64,000 nucleotides of DNA from Psychromonas sp. CNPT3 (GCF_000153405.2 NC_020802.1:2871883-2935882); one strand, 5' to 3'; shown: positions 38,198 to 47,986, numbered from the stretch's first letter. The notes: generated by a model not told the origin, from the letters alone. Numbers and translations: made by a program.

Positions 38198-38351
38198 ACG
38201 GATCCTGATGTGTACAGTAGTAATTTATAGCTGCATTAAAACACTTAATTTCCGACTCGAAGTTGACACTAATCAAAACAACTACGGTAAATCGCTAAAT
38301 TTTTAAGCTTATAAAATACGCTTTAAATTCAATCATACAGAGGCGCCGCCA

Positions 38352-38387
38352 AAGGTGTCGACATACGATCATAAATGTCGACACCTT
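38352..38387. promoter_or_regulatory. Paired FhlA-type boxes between hypA and hupE
   Basis: AAGGTGTCGACAT, ten bases, then ATGTCGACACCTT form a 13-bp perfect inverted repeat. Each arm contains TGTCGACA. Its centre is about 120 bp before the predicted hupE transcription start, an enhancer-like position, and it could serve both directions. The remaining 38198-38577 gap holds only the hupE promoter. Confidence 0.75.
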
Positions 38388-38464
38388 ACATGATCACTTT
38401 GAAAGCTGGCAACATAACCCTTATAAAACAACGTGATACAGCGAGCTTTATCTTATTTTATATC

Positions 38465-38480
38465 TGGCATGAATCATGCT
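38465..38480 (+). promoter_or_regulatory. Sigma-54 promoter of hupE-hypFCDE
   Basis: TGGCATGAATCATGCT has the required GG-N10-GC spacing and a nearly perfect -24 element. The start would be near 38491, giving a leader of about 87 nt. Confidence 0.82.
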
Positions 38481-38577
38481 AATTGTGTAGTTAACTTTTG
38501 ACAGTGTTTAAATCGTTTTCGATCCCGCTATCGTAATAACCTATCTAACATTGACTCGTACTTTCTAAGGATCTCAA

Positions 38578-39150
38578 ATGAAAAAAACAACCCTCGGCAT
38601 GATCACAATGAGTGCACTTTTATTATCACCCCTTGCATCCGCTCATGTGGGCGCTATTCATCTTCATAATTCATGGCTAGATGGCGTTATTCACCCTTTT
38701 ACAGGTTTAGATCACTTAACTTTGCTACTGGCTATCGGTGTTATGGCGCAACATTTAAAAAACACTAAAAAATCGTTGATAATGATGGCGACAACAGTTG
38801 CCCTTATGCTCTCAGGTTTAGCGTTAGGCGCTCATTTTACAGGCGCCAGCGTTGAAAGCCTTATTGCTGGCTCTTTGTTTGTTGCTGCATTTGCCTTATG
38901 GGGACAAGCGCGAACAGCAAGTGACTTCAAAAAAACATTGCTTAACGTCGTATCTATTTCCTTTATCTTATTCCACGGCTGGGCACATGGCACTGAATTT
39001 AGTAGCTTGAGTTTAAGCGCATTTGCCCTCGGCATGTCTTGCTCTGCCATTATTATTATGTCTATCGGCTTTTACTTATCACGTTTTATTCCAACAAAAA
39101 TCTTAGCAAAAATGACCGCCGTTTGTGGTGTGATCGTTAGCTTTGCTTAA
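38578..39150 (+). CDS. hupE: HupE/UreJ-type nickel permease
   Basis: This 190-residue protein has a signal peptide (to LASA), then HVGAIHLHNSW and HPFTGLDHLTLLLAIGVMA, the conserved histidine motif of HupE/UreJ. A later HGWAHGTEF motif and about six helices follow. HupE proteins take up nickel through the inner membrane for hydrogenase or urease. It leads the hyp transcript, so nickel supply is made with the maturation proteins. The start follows AAGGA. Confidence 0.92.
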   Translation: MKKTTLGMITMSALLLSPLASAHVGAIHLHNSWLDGVIHPFTGLDHLTLLLAIGVMAQHLKNTKKSLIMMATTVALMLSGLALGAHFTGASVESLIAGSLFVAAFALWGQARTASDFKKTLLNVVSISFILFHGWAHGTEFSSLSLSAFALGMSCSAIIIMSIGFYLSRFIPTKILAKMTAVCGVIVSFA

Positions 39151-39184
39151 AATTTTAAGCACATAAACTCGGTGAATAATCTAC

Positions 39185-41713
39185 ATGAGTAAAAAAGAGG
39201 CACCTAAACTACAAACTCGACGCTTAATTGAAGTCTGCGGTATTGTACAAGGTGTCGGCTTTCGACCTTTTATCTATCTCCTTGCCAAGCAACATCAATT
39301 GCAAGGCTGGGTGCTTAATCACCCCCAAGGCGTGCACATTGACGTACAAGGCCCAGAAAATGAGCTTGATATTTTTATCAAAAATATCCGCCAACAAGCG
39401 CCACCATTAAGTCAGATTGATAGTATCACTTGCAAATCATCTGCCGTGCACAGCCTCGATGATATGCCAAAGCCAGGTGTATTTTCGATACGTCAGAGTA
39501 GCCTCTCTTTAGCAAAAAATAAGAGTAACGATACGCAATTTAGCACCCATATTTCTGCGGATTTTAGTATATGCAATGCCTGCTTAGACGATATTCGCGA
39601 TCCAAATAGCCGTTATTATCGTTACCCTCTTACTAACTGCACACACTGCGGACCACGTTTTAGTATTATCAACGCATTGCCTTACGACAGAAAAAACACC
39701 TCTATGGCCGATTTTGTAATGTGCCCTGAATGTTTGCAGGCTTATGAAGATCCCGCCAATCGGCGCTACCATGCACAACCTATCAGCTGTCCCCGTTGTG
39801 GCCCTCAAATTCAATGGAGAATGTCAGACGGGAGCACTTCGCCAAGCTCAGATTCGATGCAAGTATTACAAAAAGCTGCGAGCGCTATCCGCGCGGGTAA
39901 GATAATTGCCATCAAAGGCATTGGAGGTTTTCATTTAGTCTGTGATGCCAGCAATCAAAAAGCGGTTAACAAATTACGTATCAGTAAAAATCGCCCCCTT
40001 AAACCTTTGGCAATCATGGTTAAAGATCGCACGCAAGCACAACATTATGTGCAAGGCGGAGAAGCCGAATGGGCGCTGCTTGGATCACAACAACGCCCGA
40101 TAACATTACTACAAAAACATGATGCTTTATCTCTGCAATCAGTGTCGAATAAGCATAACAAAATACTTGATTTGGCGAGTAATATCGCCGAAAACGTACC
40201 TTATTTAGGTATCATGCTACCGTACACACCATTACATTATTTGTTATTTGATCATATTGAAAGCGCGCTTGTCTTCACCAGTGCCAACTACTCAGGTCAG
40301 CCAATATTAATAGAAGGTGATGACGTTGCCACAAAATTTCAGCACTGCATTGCAGGGTTTATCGATCATCCAAGAAAAATAGTTAATAGCTGTGATGACA
40401 GTCTCGTGCATTTTTCAGGTGGGCAACGTCAAATGTTACGCTTAGGACGTGGCTTCGCCCCCTATTATTTCGCATTGCCGAACACTTTAACGCAACCCGT
40501 ATTAGCGACTGGCGCACAACAAAAAGTCAGTTTTGCCCTTGGCGCGCCACAAAATGAAAAGCAAAGCCAAGCGCTTATTAGCCCTTATATCGGCGACTTA
40601 AATAATTTAGAAATGCAGCAAGATTATCAACATCGCGTCATGAGCCTTACATTGCTACATCAGATTAAAGTGGCTCATTATTGTTGCGATAAACATCCAA
40701 GATATGCCACACATCGATGGGCACATCAGCAAGTAAATGATAACTCTGCTGATATTAGCACTGTGCCACATCATTATGCGCATGTGTTATCGGTGATGGC
40801 AGAGTACCAATTGCAACAGCGTGTATTAGGTTTTAGTTTTGATGGGACAGGCCTCGGAGATATCGATAGCACACAACACGCGCATAATCCTTTAACGCCA
40901 AGTAAAAACTGTACATTATGGGGTGGCGAAGTATTGATCGCCGATATTAAAAATAGCCATCGATGCTACTCATTAAAAGCATTCCGTTTAATTGGTGGGG
41001 AGCAAGCGATCACCTCACCGGCTCGTTTATTATTTGCTCTTTTACTTGAATATTATTCGATAAAGCAAATCCAAATGATGCACTTAAGTGCGTTCGAAAA
41101 ATTAGGCGCGCATCAATTAGAAAATTGGCACGTACTCTGGGAAAAAGGGATTAATAGCCCCTACACCAGTTCAATCGGCCGTTTTATTGATGCCTATTGC
41201 GCTCTATTAAGCGGATTAGAAACAATCAGTTTTGAAGGTGAATGCGGATTATTACTCGAGCAATTAGCATTAAATGAAGGTAATAAAAATGCGCTTAGCA
41301 AACGAGAAAAGTCTGCGCCTCTGTTTACTCTCAATGCAGGTGAATTTGATTTTCTGCCTTTACTTAAACACGTTATCGAGCGTTTAACGGCAGATAAAAG
41401 CACCTCTCTATATCAACAAGGTGCGTCATTATTATTTACACAATTAAGTGCTTTAATTATCACCATCAGTGATCAATATCCGACGCTTCCCATCGTATTG
41501 TGTGGTGGTGTATTTCAAAATCGAGTATTAATGGACTGCGTTTTGAGCCAATTAAAGAGGCGCAAAAAAACCTATTACGTTAGCCAAACTATTCCCTTAA
41601 ACGATGGCGGTATTGCAGCCGGTCAACTTTGGTTTGTCGCCCATAAAAATACGTTAGAAAATAAACTAAATACTAAAAAAAAGATGAGAGCTGTCCCAAA
41701 CAATAGTGAATAA
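39185..41713 (+). CDS. hypF: Carbamoyltransferase HypF
   Basis: HypF has 842 residues: an N-terminal acylphosphatase domain (VCGIVQGVGFRPFIY), two zinc fingers (CNACLDDI with CTHCGPRF, and CPECLQAY with CPRCGPQI), a YrdC-like domain (KGIGGFHLVCDA), and a Kae1-like C-terminal domain ending near GGVFQNRVLMD and LNDGGIAAGQ. It makes the carbamoyl group for the CN ligands of the NiFe site and passes it to HypE. It is longer than E. coli HypF (750). Confidence 0.96.
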   Translation: MSKKEAPKLQTRRLIEVCGIVQGVGFRPFIYLLAKQHQLQGWVLNHPQGVHIDVQGPENELDIFIKNIRQQAPPLSQIDSITCKSSAVHSLDDMPKPGVFSIRQSSLSLAKNKSNDTQFSTHISADFSICNACLDDIRDPNSRYYRYPLTNCTHCGPRFSIINALPYDRKNTSMADFVMCPECLQAYEDPANRRYHAQPISCPRCGPQIQWRMSDGSTSPSSDSMQVLQKAASAIRAGKIIAIKGIGGFHLVCDASNQKAVNKLRISKNRPLKPLAIMVKDRTQAQHYVQGGEAEWALLGSQQRPITLLQKHDALSLQSVSNKHNKILDLASNIAENVPYLGIMLPYTPLHYLLFDHIESALVFTSANYSGQPILIEGDDVATKFQHCIAGFIDHPRKIVNSCDDSLVHFSGGQRQMLRLGRGFAPYYFALPNTLTQPVLATGAQQKVSFALGAPQNEKQSQALISPYIGDLNNLEMQQDYQHRVMSLTLLHQIKVAHYCCDKHPRYATHRWAHQQVNDNSADISTVPHHYAHVLSVMAEYQLQQRVLGFSFDGTGLGDIDSTQHAHNPLTPSKNCTLWGGEVLIADIKNSHRCYSLKAFRLIGGEQAITSPARLLFALLLEYYSIKQIQMMHLSAFEKLGAHQLENWHVLWEKGINSPYTSSIGRFIDAYCALLSGLETISFEGECGLLLEQLALNEGNKNALSKREKSAPLFTLNAGEFDFLPLLKHVIERLTADKSTSLYQQGASLLFTQLSALIITISDQYPTLPIVLCGGVFQNRVLMDCVLSQLKRRKKTYYVSQTIPLNDGGIAAGQLWFVAHKNTLENKLNTKKKMRAVPNNSE

Positions 41714-41764
41714 CGATCACTCGGCAGACTTAACTATTTAACCTTTAACATTAAGAGAAAACCT

Positions 41765-42022
41765 ATGTGCTTATGTATACCGTCGAAAATTTGTGCCTTT
41801 CACGACGACGAAAGCCTTGTGACAGTGGATACCTTAGGTGTCCAACGACAAATTAGTATTCATTTGATAAGCGAAAAACTAGCCATTGGAGACTATCTTC
41901 TGATCCACGTTGGCTTTGCCATTAGTAAACTAAATAATGAAGAAGCACAAGAAAGCCTAATTGAATATAAATCGATGCTTGAAAATATGTCAGCAGAAGA
42001 TGCACAAGCCTTATTTAATTAA
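41765..42022 (+). CDS. hypC: Hydrogenase assembly chaperone HypC
   Basis: This 85-residue protein begins MCLCIPSKI, with the essential Cys2 (after Met removal the N-terminal cysteine). GDYLLIHVGFAISKLNNEEA is the family core. HypC binds HypD and the immature large subunit and carries the Fe(CN)2CO group. It is followed by hypD after 29 bp. Confidence 0.96.
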   Translation: MCLCIPSKICAFHDDESLVTVDTLGVQRQISIHLISEKLAIGDYLLIHVGFAISKLNNEEAQESLIEYKSMLENMSAEDAQALFN

Positions 42023-42051
42023 CAATATGACATTAATATGTGGAAAATAGC

Positions 42052-43218
42052 ATGGATTTAAAAGAGCTCTATCAAACCTTTCGTGATCCTTTGATCATGA
42101 AAGCACTGGCGAAAAAAATTAACACTAAAGCGAAACAGTTACCTTATCCCCTTAAGGTGATGGAAGTGTGTGGTGGGCATACTCACACCATTATGAAATA
42201 TGGGTTAATGCAGTTATTACCTGACAATATTGAATTTATTCATGGTCCGGGTTGCCCCGTATGTATCATGCCAAAAGAGCGCATCGATCAAGCGATTGAT
42301 CTTGCTATGCTACCTAACACTATTTTAGTCACGTTAGGTGACATGATCCGCGTGCCCGGTTCAAAGGGGACATTAGCACAATGCCGCGCCCGTGGCGGTG
42401 ATGTCCGCCCTATTTACGATCCCATGGACACACTCCTGATTGCCAAAGAAAACCCGACTAAATCAGTCATTTACTTTGCAATTGGTTTTGAAACGACCAC
42501 GCCGATGACCGCGGTTTTAGTACAAATTGCCGATCAGCAAAAACTGTGTAACTTTTATGTGCACTGTAATCATGTTCTCGTGCCGCCCGCTATTAACGCG
42601 GTGATGTCAGATGGTCGCGCCAAAATAAATGCTTTTATTGGACCCTCACATGTCAGCGTTATTACAGGTGCGAAGATATATCAGCACATCGCAGATAAAT
42701 ATAAATTACCCGTGGTCGTCGCGGGGTTTGAGCCTGTTGATGTTATGCAGTCAATACTCATGTTAGTAGAGCTTAGTATCGCAACGGATCAACATGATGT
42801 GACGCCTGAAATGTTGATCCAATATAGTCGCGCAGTGACCCTAGAAGGTAACCTGATTGCGCAATCTAAAATCAATGAAGTCTTTGAACTTCGTGATGTA
42901 TTTCGCTGGCGCGGTTTGGGCGACATTGCCAATTCAGCCTTAAAATTACGCGAAAAATATGCGCGCTTTGATGCAGAGCTTATCTTTAAAACGCATTTAT
43001 CAACGAAGCCAATAGACGATCATAAAGCGTGTCAATGTGGCGATATTTTACGAGGTTTGGCAAAACCCAATCAATGTAAAGTGTTTGCTAAAAACTGTAC
43101 CCCAACCCAGCCGATGGGCAGTTGCATGGTAAGCTCTGAAGGCGCATGTAATGCTTATTTCCGTTATTTAGGCTTAAATAATAATGCGCTTAATAAGCAA
43201 CCGAATACACAAAAATAA
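42052..43218 (+). CDS. hypD: Hydrogenase Fe-cofactor assembly protein HypD
   Basis: The ATG at 42052 is preferred over a GTG at 42040, because GGAAA sits at the right spacing; this gives 388 residues. Conserved blocks are VMEVCGGHTHTIMKYG, HGPGCPVCIMP and IGFETTTP. The 4Fe-4S cysteines lie near the C terminus (CQCGDILRGL, CTPTQPMGSCMVSSEGACNAYF). HypD is the scaffold on which the Fe(CN)2CO unit is built with HypC and HypE. Confidence 0.96.
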   Translation: MDLKELYQTFRDPLIMKALAKKINTKAKQLPYPLKVMEVCGGHTHTIMKYGLMQLLPDNIEFIHGPGCPVCIMPKERIDQAIDLAMLPNTILVTLGDMIRVPGSKGTLAQCRARGGDVRPIYDPMDTLLIAKENPTKSVIYFAIGFETTTPMTAVLVQIADQQKLCNFYVHCNHVLVPPAINAVMSDGRAKINAFIGPSHVSVITGAKIYQHIADKYKLPVVVAGFEPVDVMQSILMLVELSIATDQHDVTPEMLIQYSRAVTLEGNLIAQSKINEVFELRDVFRWRGLGDIANSALKLREKYARFDAELIFKTHLSTKPIDDHKACQCGDILRGLAKPNQCKVFAKNCTPTQPMGSCMVSSEGACNAYFRYLGLNNNALNKQPNTQK

Positions 43219-43231
43219 TTTAGGTAACAAT

Positions 43232-44233
43232 ATGCAACAAATACAACTAAGCCACGGTGGTGGCGGTCAAGAAATGAATACTTTGATCAAAGATCTGTTC
43301 TTTCATCATTTCGAAAATGAAATTTTGCTAAAAACAGAAGATGCAGCCATTTTACCCACGACAGGTAAAATTGCATTTACCACTGATAGCTTTACGGTTT
43401 CACCCCTTTTCTTTGCTGGGGGTGACATTGGAAAACTCGCCATTGCAGGAACCGTAAACGATCTTGCCATGATGGGCGCTAAACCTGAATATTTAAGCTG
43501 TAGCTTTATGATTGAAGAAGGATTTAGTTATGCCGATTTAAAAACAATCGTACAAAGCATGCAAAAAGAATTGGCGATATCAGGCGCAAAAATTGTCTGT
43601 GGCGATACAAAAGTCGTGCCGAGAGGGACTTTAGATGGCGTATTTATTAACACCACAGGTGTCGGTAGTTTTTATCATTCACAAACGCTATCAGTCAGTG
43701 CGATCGAAGACGGTGATGCAATCATAGTGTCACGCGATATTGGCTGCCATGGAAGTTGTATTTTAATGGCGCGTGACGCATTGAAACTAAATTCTAACCT
43801 ACACAGTGATTGTGCCACTTTATGGCCTATTGTCGAAATGTTACTCGAGAAAAACATCACACTGCGCACGTTACGTGATGCGACGCGAGGTGGTATATCA
43901 GCGGTGTTAAATGAGTGGTGTATTGCTTCAAAAGTTCAAATCGATATAAATGAAACCGATATTCCCGTGAGCGATGAAGTACAAGGCTTATGTGAATTAT
44001 ATGGCTTTGAAGCTTACGATTTGGCAAATGAAGGCACTATGATATTGGCAGTGCCACAATCAGAACTCGCTGCCACATTAGCGGTGTTAAAACAGTTTTC
44101 CGCAACGGCGAGTCACATCGGTAATGCTTGTCACGATAACGAAGGAAATCATAAAGTCATTTTACATAGCCCTTGGGGTAGTCGTCGTTATCTTGAACTA
44201 CCACAGGGCGAATTACTCCCTCGAATTTGTTGA
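43232..44233 (+). CDS. hypE: Carbamoyl dehydratase HypE
   Basis: Starting at the ATG at 43232 after AGGTAA, the protein has 333 residues; a longer frame from TTG at 43184 overlaps hypD and is rejected. It shows LSHGGGGQEMN, the ATP-binding TTDSFTVSPLFFAGGDIG, and the terminal PRIC, whose cysteine receives the carbamoyl group from HypF and dehydrates it to thiocyanate. It is the last gene of the hyp operon and ends at a strong terminator. Confidence 0.97.
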   Translation: MQQIQLSHGGGGQEMNTLIKDLFFHHFENEILLKTEDAAILPTTGKIAFTTDSFTVSPLFFAGGDIGKLAIAGTVNDLAMMGAKPEYLSCSFMIEEGFSYADLKTIVQSMQKELAISGAKIVCGDTKVVPRGTLDGVFINTTGVGSFYHSQTLSVSAIEDGDAIIVSRDIGCHGSCILMARDALKLNSNLHSDCATLWPIVEMLLEKNITLRTLRDATRGGISAVLNEWCIASKVQIDINETDIPVSDEVQGLCELYGFEAYDLANEGTMILAVPQSELAATLAVLKQFSATASHIGNACHDNEGNHKVILHSPWGSRRYLELPQGELLPRIC

Positions 44234-44237
44234 AGAC

Positions 44238-44272
44238 AAAAAAACAGGTTAATAAGATTAACCTGTTTTTTT
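44238..44272. terminator. Bidirectional terminator hypE/dhaKL
   Basis: ACAGGTTAAT, AAG, ATTAACCTGT with A and T runs on either side lies between convergent genes. Confidence 0.93.
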
Positions 44273-44295
44273 AGCATCCACTTTCAACGTTTTAA

Positions 44296-45936
44296 TTACA
44301 CATTAAACGCGTCAAAAACCAACTCAACAGCGACTGAGCCCGGATCTTTAACACCTTTTAAACTCTCACTGTTTAAATAAGAAGAGCGTCCTGCTTTGGC
44401 TTCGACCATAGTGGCTGTGCTTTCTGCCCCTATTTTAGCCGCAACAATGGCAGCTTCAAAACCTTCATTTTTCCAAGCGATAAAGGCTGGGTACATTGCA
44501 TCAATCATCGTACGATCACCCGGTTTTGCTCCACCGTATTGCATCATTTGTTGTAAACCGGCTTGTAATGCTTGTACTGTATCACCATGTTGCTGGTAAT
44601 GATGACCCGCTGCTGTGAAGAAGATAGAGAATAATACGCCTGACGATCCCCCCATAACGGTAGCAAGTTGTTCCCCAATGACATTAAGCAACGCGCCAGT
44701 ATCATTAAGTGGTAAATTACCCGCATTGAGCTCAGCTAAAACTTGTCGAGCACCCGCAGAGAACGTTGAACCGGTATCCCCATCGCCCACTAACGTATCC
44801 AGACGATTTAACTCTTTTTCTGCATTAATCAAAGCCAAGGTTACTGTTTTAACAATACTTGCAACCTGTGCATTTTCAGACGCTTCAAATGCAAAGTTAA
44901 TGGACACTTTATCTTTTTTTATCACATTTAATGGGCGCAATGGAATGGCTTCAACCCATGCATCCACTTCAACAGGGGCGCACAGAGCTTGAGCATGATC
45001 GCCTGTTAATTCAATCACTGAAATTGAAAATCCTTTCATATCAATAGCCGTCATAAATGGAGCAGGCCCAACCACTAACTCAATATTATTTTTTAACTCA
45101 GATTCCACGATGTCTTTACATATAAGGCTCATCTCTAATGGAGAAACGCCACCTAAATTGTTGATCATCACTGCAATTTTAATATCTGGAGCAGAAAACG
45201 ATTGTTTTAGTTTATCAACCATGATCATCACAAGATCACGACAACATGTTACATCAATTGTTTTAATGCCAGGCTCTCCATGAATACCTAACCCTAATTC
45301 AGCCTTGCCTTCTGCAATACGCTGCGTTGATTCTTCTCCCGGTAAAGAGCAACTTGTCAGTGCGAGGCCAATACTTGCCGTTGCATCAATCGCACCTTGG
45401 GCTGCCTTTTTAACGACATTTAAAGAAGCGCCTTGCTCTGCTGCATTACCTGCCACTTTATGGACAAACAATGTGCCAGCAATACCACGAGGTTTAAGAT
45501 TGTCAGGAATAGAGATATCATCGTCTACTATTACCATTTCAACGTTTAAACCCATTTTTTTGGCTTTTTCACAAGCAAGGCCAAAGTTCAAACGGTCGCC
45601 GGTATAGTTTTTAACAATGACCAAACAACCTTTCTCTCCTGTGACATGGACTATGGCATTTAACACCGCATCCACACTTGGTGAGGCAAAAACATCGCCA
45701 CAAACAGCAGCCGTTAACATACCTTTACCAATAAAACCAACATGAGCAGGCTCATGCCCAGAGCCACCACCAGAGATAATGGCAACTTTATCGTGATGCC
45801 AATCATTACGCGTCACAATTCTAATTTGCGGATCAACATCCAAACGAACAAGGTTATTATGCTTATTGCTATATAAGATGCCATCAATCGCATCATGGAC
45901 TAACGTTGCTTTATCATTAATAAATAAACGGCTCAT
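44296..45936 (-). CDS. dhaK: ATP-type dihydroxyacetone kinase (DhaK-DhaL fusion)
   Basis: The ATG at 45936 follows GGAGTAA and gives 546 residues; a frame extension to 46053 is rejected. The DhaK domain (1-~330) binds dihydroxyacetone covalently through His219 in GLGIHGEPGI. The DhaL domain (~345-546) has the nucleotide-binding TLVGDGDTGSTFSAGA and PGDRTMIDA. This single-chain layout is the ATP-dependent kinase known from Citrobacter freundii. It phosphorylates DHA, made from glycerol by GldA. Upstream are two GTTTCA-N3-TGAAAC boxes. It is a separate transcript from gldA. Confidence 0.94.
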   Translation of the reverse strand: MSRLFINDKATLVHDAIDGILYSNKHNNLVRLDVDPQIRIVTRNDWHHDKVAIISGGGSGHEPAHVGFIGKGMLTAAVCGDVFASPSVDAVLNAIVHVTGEKGCLVIVKNYTGDRLNFGLACEKAKKMGLNVEMVIVDDDISIPDNLKPRGIAGTLFVHKVAGNAAEQGASLNVVKKAAQGAIDATASIGLALTSCSLPGEESTQRIAEGKAELGLGIHGEPGIKTIDVTCCRDLVMIMVDKLKQSFSAPDIKIAVMINNLGGVSPLEMSLICKDIVESELKNNIELVVGPAPFMTAIDMKGFSISVIELTGDHAQALCAPVEVDAWVEAIPLRPLNVIKKDKVSINFAFEASENAQVASIVKTVTLALINAEKELNRLDTLVGDGDTGSTFSAGARQVLAELNAGNLPLNDTGALLNVIGEQLATVMGGSSGVLFSIFFTAAGHHYQQHGDTVQALQAGLQQMMQYGGAKPGDRTMIDAMYPAFIAWKNEGFEAAIVAAKIGAESTATMVEAKAGRSSYLNSESLKGVKDPGSVAVELVFDAFNV

Positions 45937-46028
45937 AATTACTCCAAAAAGTAGTTTAAAATAAAGTAGGTTAAAAAATAATATAACCATCTTGCCAGAA
46001 CAAAATAGGGATGCAAAAAACAACGATG

Positions 46029-46077
46029 GTTCCATTAAGAAACCAAAAAACAAGGGCTAATCGTTTCAGGTTGAAAC
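46029..46077. promoter_or_regulatory. Paired DhaR-type operators before dhaKL
   Basis: GTTTCAGGTTGAAAC at 46063-46077 is a perfect 6-3-6 palindrome. A second, GTTCCATTAAGAAAC at 46029-46043, has one mismatch in each arm. Centres are 34 bp apart and about 100-135 bp upstream of the start codon. The same paired box lies before two other dha units. Confidence 0.75.
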
Positions 46078-46342
46078 GTTACAGCCATTTTGATTGTTGA
46101 TAATGAAGTAGATCACTCTTATCATTTGATCTAGGTTAAAAACGACTTTAGAGCGAACAAAAAAGGCGCCAAATAGGGTGTTTATGATCATCTCCGCATT
46201 AAAAAATAGTTGAAAATAGAGATCTAGATCTCACCTTTTAAAGGTTTAAAATATTTAAAATGAGATGCTTAGAAAACGTTATCCCCTTTTAACCCTCTCA
46301 AGTAAAAAAACCGACAGCGCCTACTATCAACACGACTGGATA

Positions 46343-46498
46343 ATACCAAAGGAACTAAAAGAGTGATCAGTCTTGCTTGTTGAAATTATCCCACCCTGCG
46401 TTGTGAATTTTGAAGTGAGAGCAACTATCTCCTGCAACTCACGCCTTGCTAGTGCTAATTTCTCCTGCGTAATACATGAAAACTTAATTAATTCATAA
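46343..46498 (+). repeat. 161-bp inverted-repeat element, copy 3 (right end lost)
   Basis: The left end ATACCAAAGGAACTAA is intact. The interior follows copies 2 and 4 with scattered changes. The right terminal repeat degrades after TTAATTC, with no CCTTTGGTAT. It lies between dhaKL and the gldA terminator. Confidence 0.88.
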
Positions 46499-46550
46499 GC
46501 GCTTTTGTCATCATATATTTGAGGGTTACATTGGATATTTTGACTAAAAA

Positions 46551-46611
46551 AATAAGCCATCAGCCCCTTTAACACCTAATGAAAAAGGGTTAAATGAACG
46601 GATGGCTTATT
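46551..46611 (-). terminator. Terminator of gldA
   Basis: AATAAGCCATC and GATGGCTTATT pair to close a long hairpin with a second inner stem. On the minus strand the hairpin runs into a seven-T tract. Confidence 0.85.
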
Positions 46612-46679
46612 CAATAAATTACAAATTTAATAGGCAGAGGTTATTAACCCACTTATCGTGAGTAAATAATAAATTAGCG

Positions 46680-47768
46680 TTATTTCTTAGAGCCTAATTC
46701 ATGTGCCACTAATATTGCAGATAACACAGCAATCGGCGTCACGACAAATGGCATGTTATGGATGGTTTCACCTTCAGCACAAGATGCTTTAGCAACCTCT
46801 AACAGTTTATCTCTATCTAACACTTTGACGCCCATCGCATGTAAATTGGTTGGTAAACCAACACTATGACAGAATTCAAGCACCGTATTAATTTCTTCCA
46901 TTGGTGCATTTTCTAAGACTAATTGCACTAAAGTACCAAAGGCCACTTTTTCACCATGAAAAAGGTGATGGCATTCTTCAAGCTTAGTTAAACCGTTATG
47001 TATCGCATGTGCGCCGGCTAAACCACTGCTTTCAAAACCAATCCCACTTAAGTAGGTATTAGCCTCAATGATATTTTCTACTGCTTGTGATGACAATCCA
47101 TTTTCAACGGCTATTTTTGCTTGTAGGCCGTCAGCAAGTAATGTTTCATAACAGAGTTTCGCTAATGCTTGTGCCGCTTTAGTTGGCGCACCGCCTGCCA
47201 TTGTCTTACCGCCAGAGCGAGCATTCGCACGCGCTTCAAAATGAGTAGAAAGTGCATCCCCCATACCAGACACTAATAAACGCACCGGTGCGGCCGCAAT
47301 AATCTTACTGTCCATGATCACCATATTAGGATTCGTTGGGATCATTAAATACTCACTAAACTGACCTTCAGGTGTATAAATAACCGCTAATGCACTAGTA
47401 GGTGCATCTGTTGAGGCGATTGTAGGTACTACCACGACAGGTATTTTACGATAAAATCCAATTGCTTTAGCGGTATCTAATGTTTTACCGCCTCCAATAC
47501 CAATGATCACATCGGCATTGGCCTGCTCACTCAATAGTAATAAACGTTCGATTTCAGTACGTGAACATTCACCATTAAAAATTTCCATGGTTAACTCTGA
47601 ATCTTGATCTCTAAAACTTTGTTTAACCGTTTCACCGACTAGCCCAGTGACAAACTCATCTGCAATGGCCATCGCCTGACGCCCAACGGGTAGTACATAT
47701 TCACTAATCGCCGCTAATACATTTTCGCCTTGGATATACTTACTTGGAGAAATGATGATCTTATCCAT
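46680..47768 (-). CDS. gldA: Glycerol dehydrogenase
   Basis: This 362-residue iron-type alcohol dehydrogenase family protein is about E. coli GldA length (367). NAD-binding GIGGGKTLDTAKA is near residue 93. Metal ligands are Asp in GMGDALSTHFEA and His in GLAGAHAIHNGLT and HLFHGEKVAFG. It oxidises glycerol to dihydroxyacetone, which the two DHA kinases of this region phosphorylate. It is divergent from dhaK2, and the shared intergenic region holds a pair of the GTTTCA palindromes. Confidence 0.95.
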   Translation of the reverse strand: MDKIIISPSKYIQGENVLAAISEYVLPVGRQAMAIADEFVTGLVGETVKQSFRDQDSELTMEIFNGECSRTEIERLLLLSEQANADVIIGIGGGKTLDTAKAIGFYRKIPVVVVPTIASTDAPTSALAVIYTPEGQFSEYLMIPTNPNMVIMDSKIIAAAPVRLLVSGMGDALSTHFEARANARSGGKTMAGGAPTKAAQALAKLCYETLLADGLQAKIAVENGLSSQAVENIIEANTYLSGIGFESSGLAGAHAIHNGLTKLEECHHLFHGEKVAFGTLVQLVLENAPMEEINTVLEFCHSVGLPTNLHAMGVKVLDRDKLLEVAKASCAEGETIHNMPFVVTPIAVLSAILVAHELGSKK

Positions 47769-47986
47769 AATTAATGCCTCTTATATGATTACATTGACTT
47801 TTTGTGTTATAAAATTTGCGCCTTTAGATGGCTTGTTGTTATCATAAACGTAATCAGAGCAAGGACAACTAACATCACGTTCTCCCATCATTATCCATGA
47901 TAACAGGCACAAATATGTCGTCTGAGCAGTGACCTAAAAAGTGAAACTTGACTCAGTTCACAAATATTTAAGCAGCAAAAAAATCG

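Noticed and set aside
38198-38350. Sigma-54 promoter for hypA on the minus strand
   Set aside because: No GG-N10-GC arrangement was found in this stretch.
43184-43231. Longer HypE starting at a TTG inside hypD
   Set aside because: The ATG at 43232 has a good ribosome site and begins the conserved HypE sequence. The extension overlaps hypD.
46327-46575. Possible 82-residue protein on the minus strand
   Set aside because: It lies across the 161-bp repeat copy 3 and the gldA terminator. Similar short frames appear in other copies of the repeat, with no conserved protein or ribosome site.
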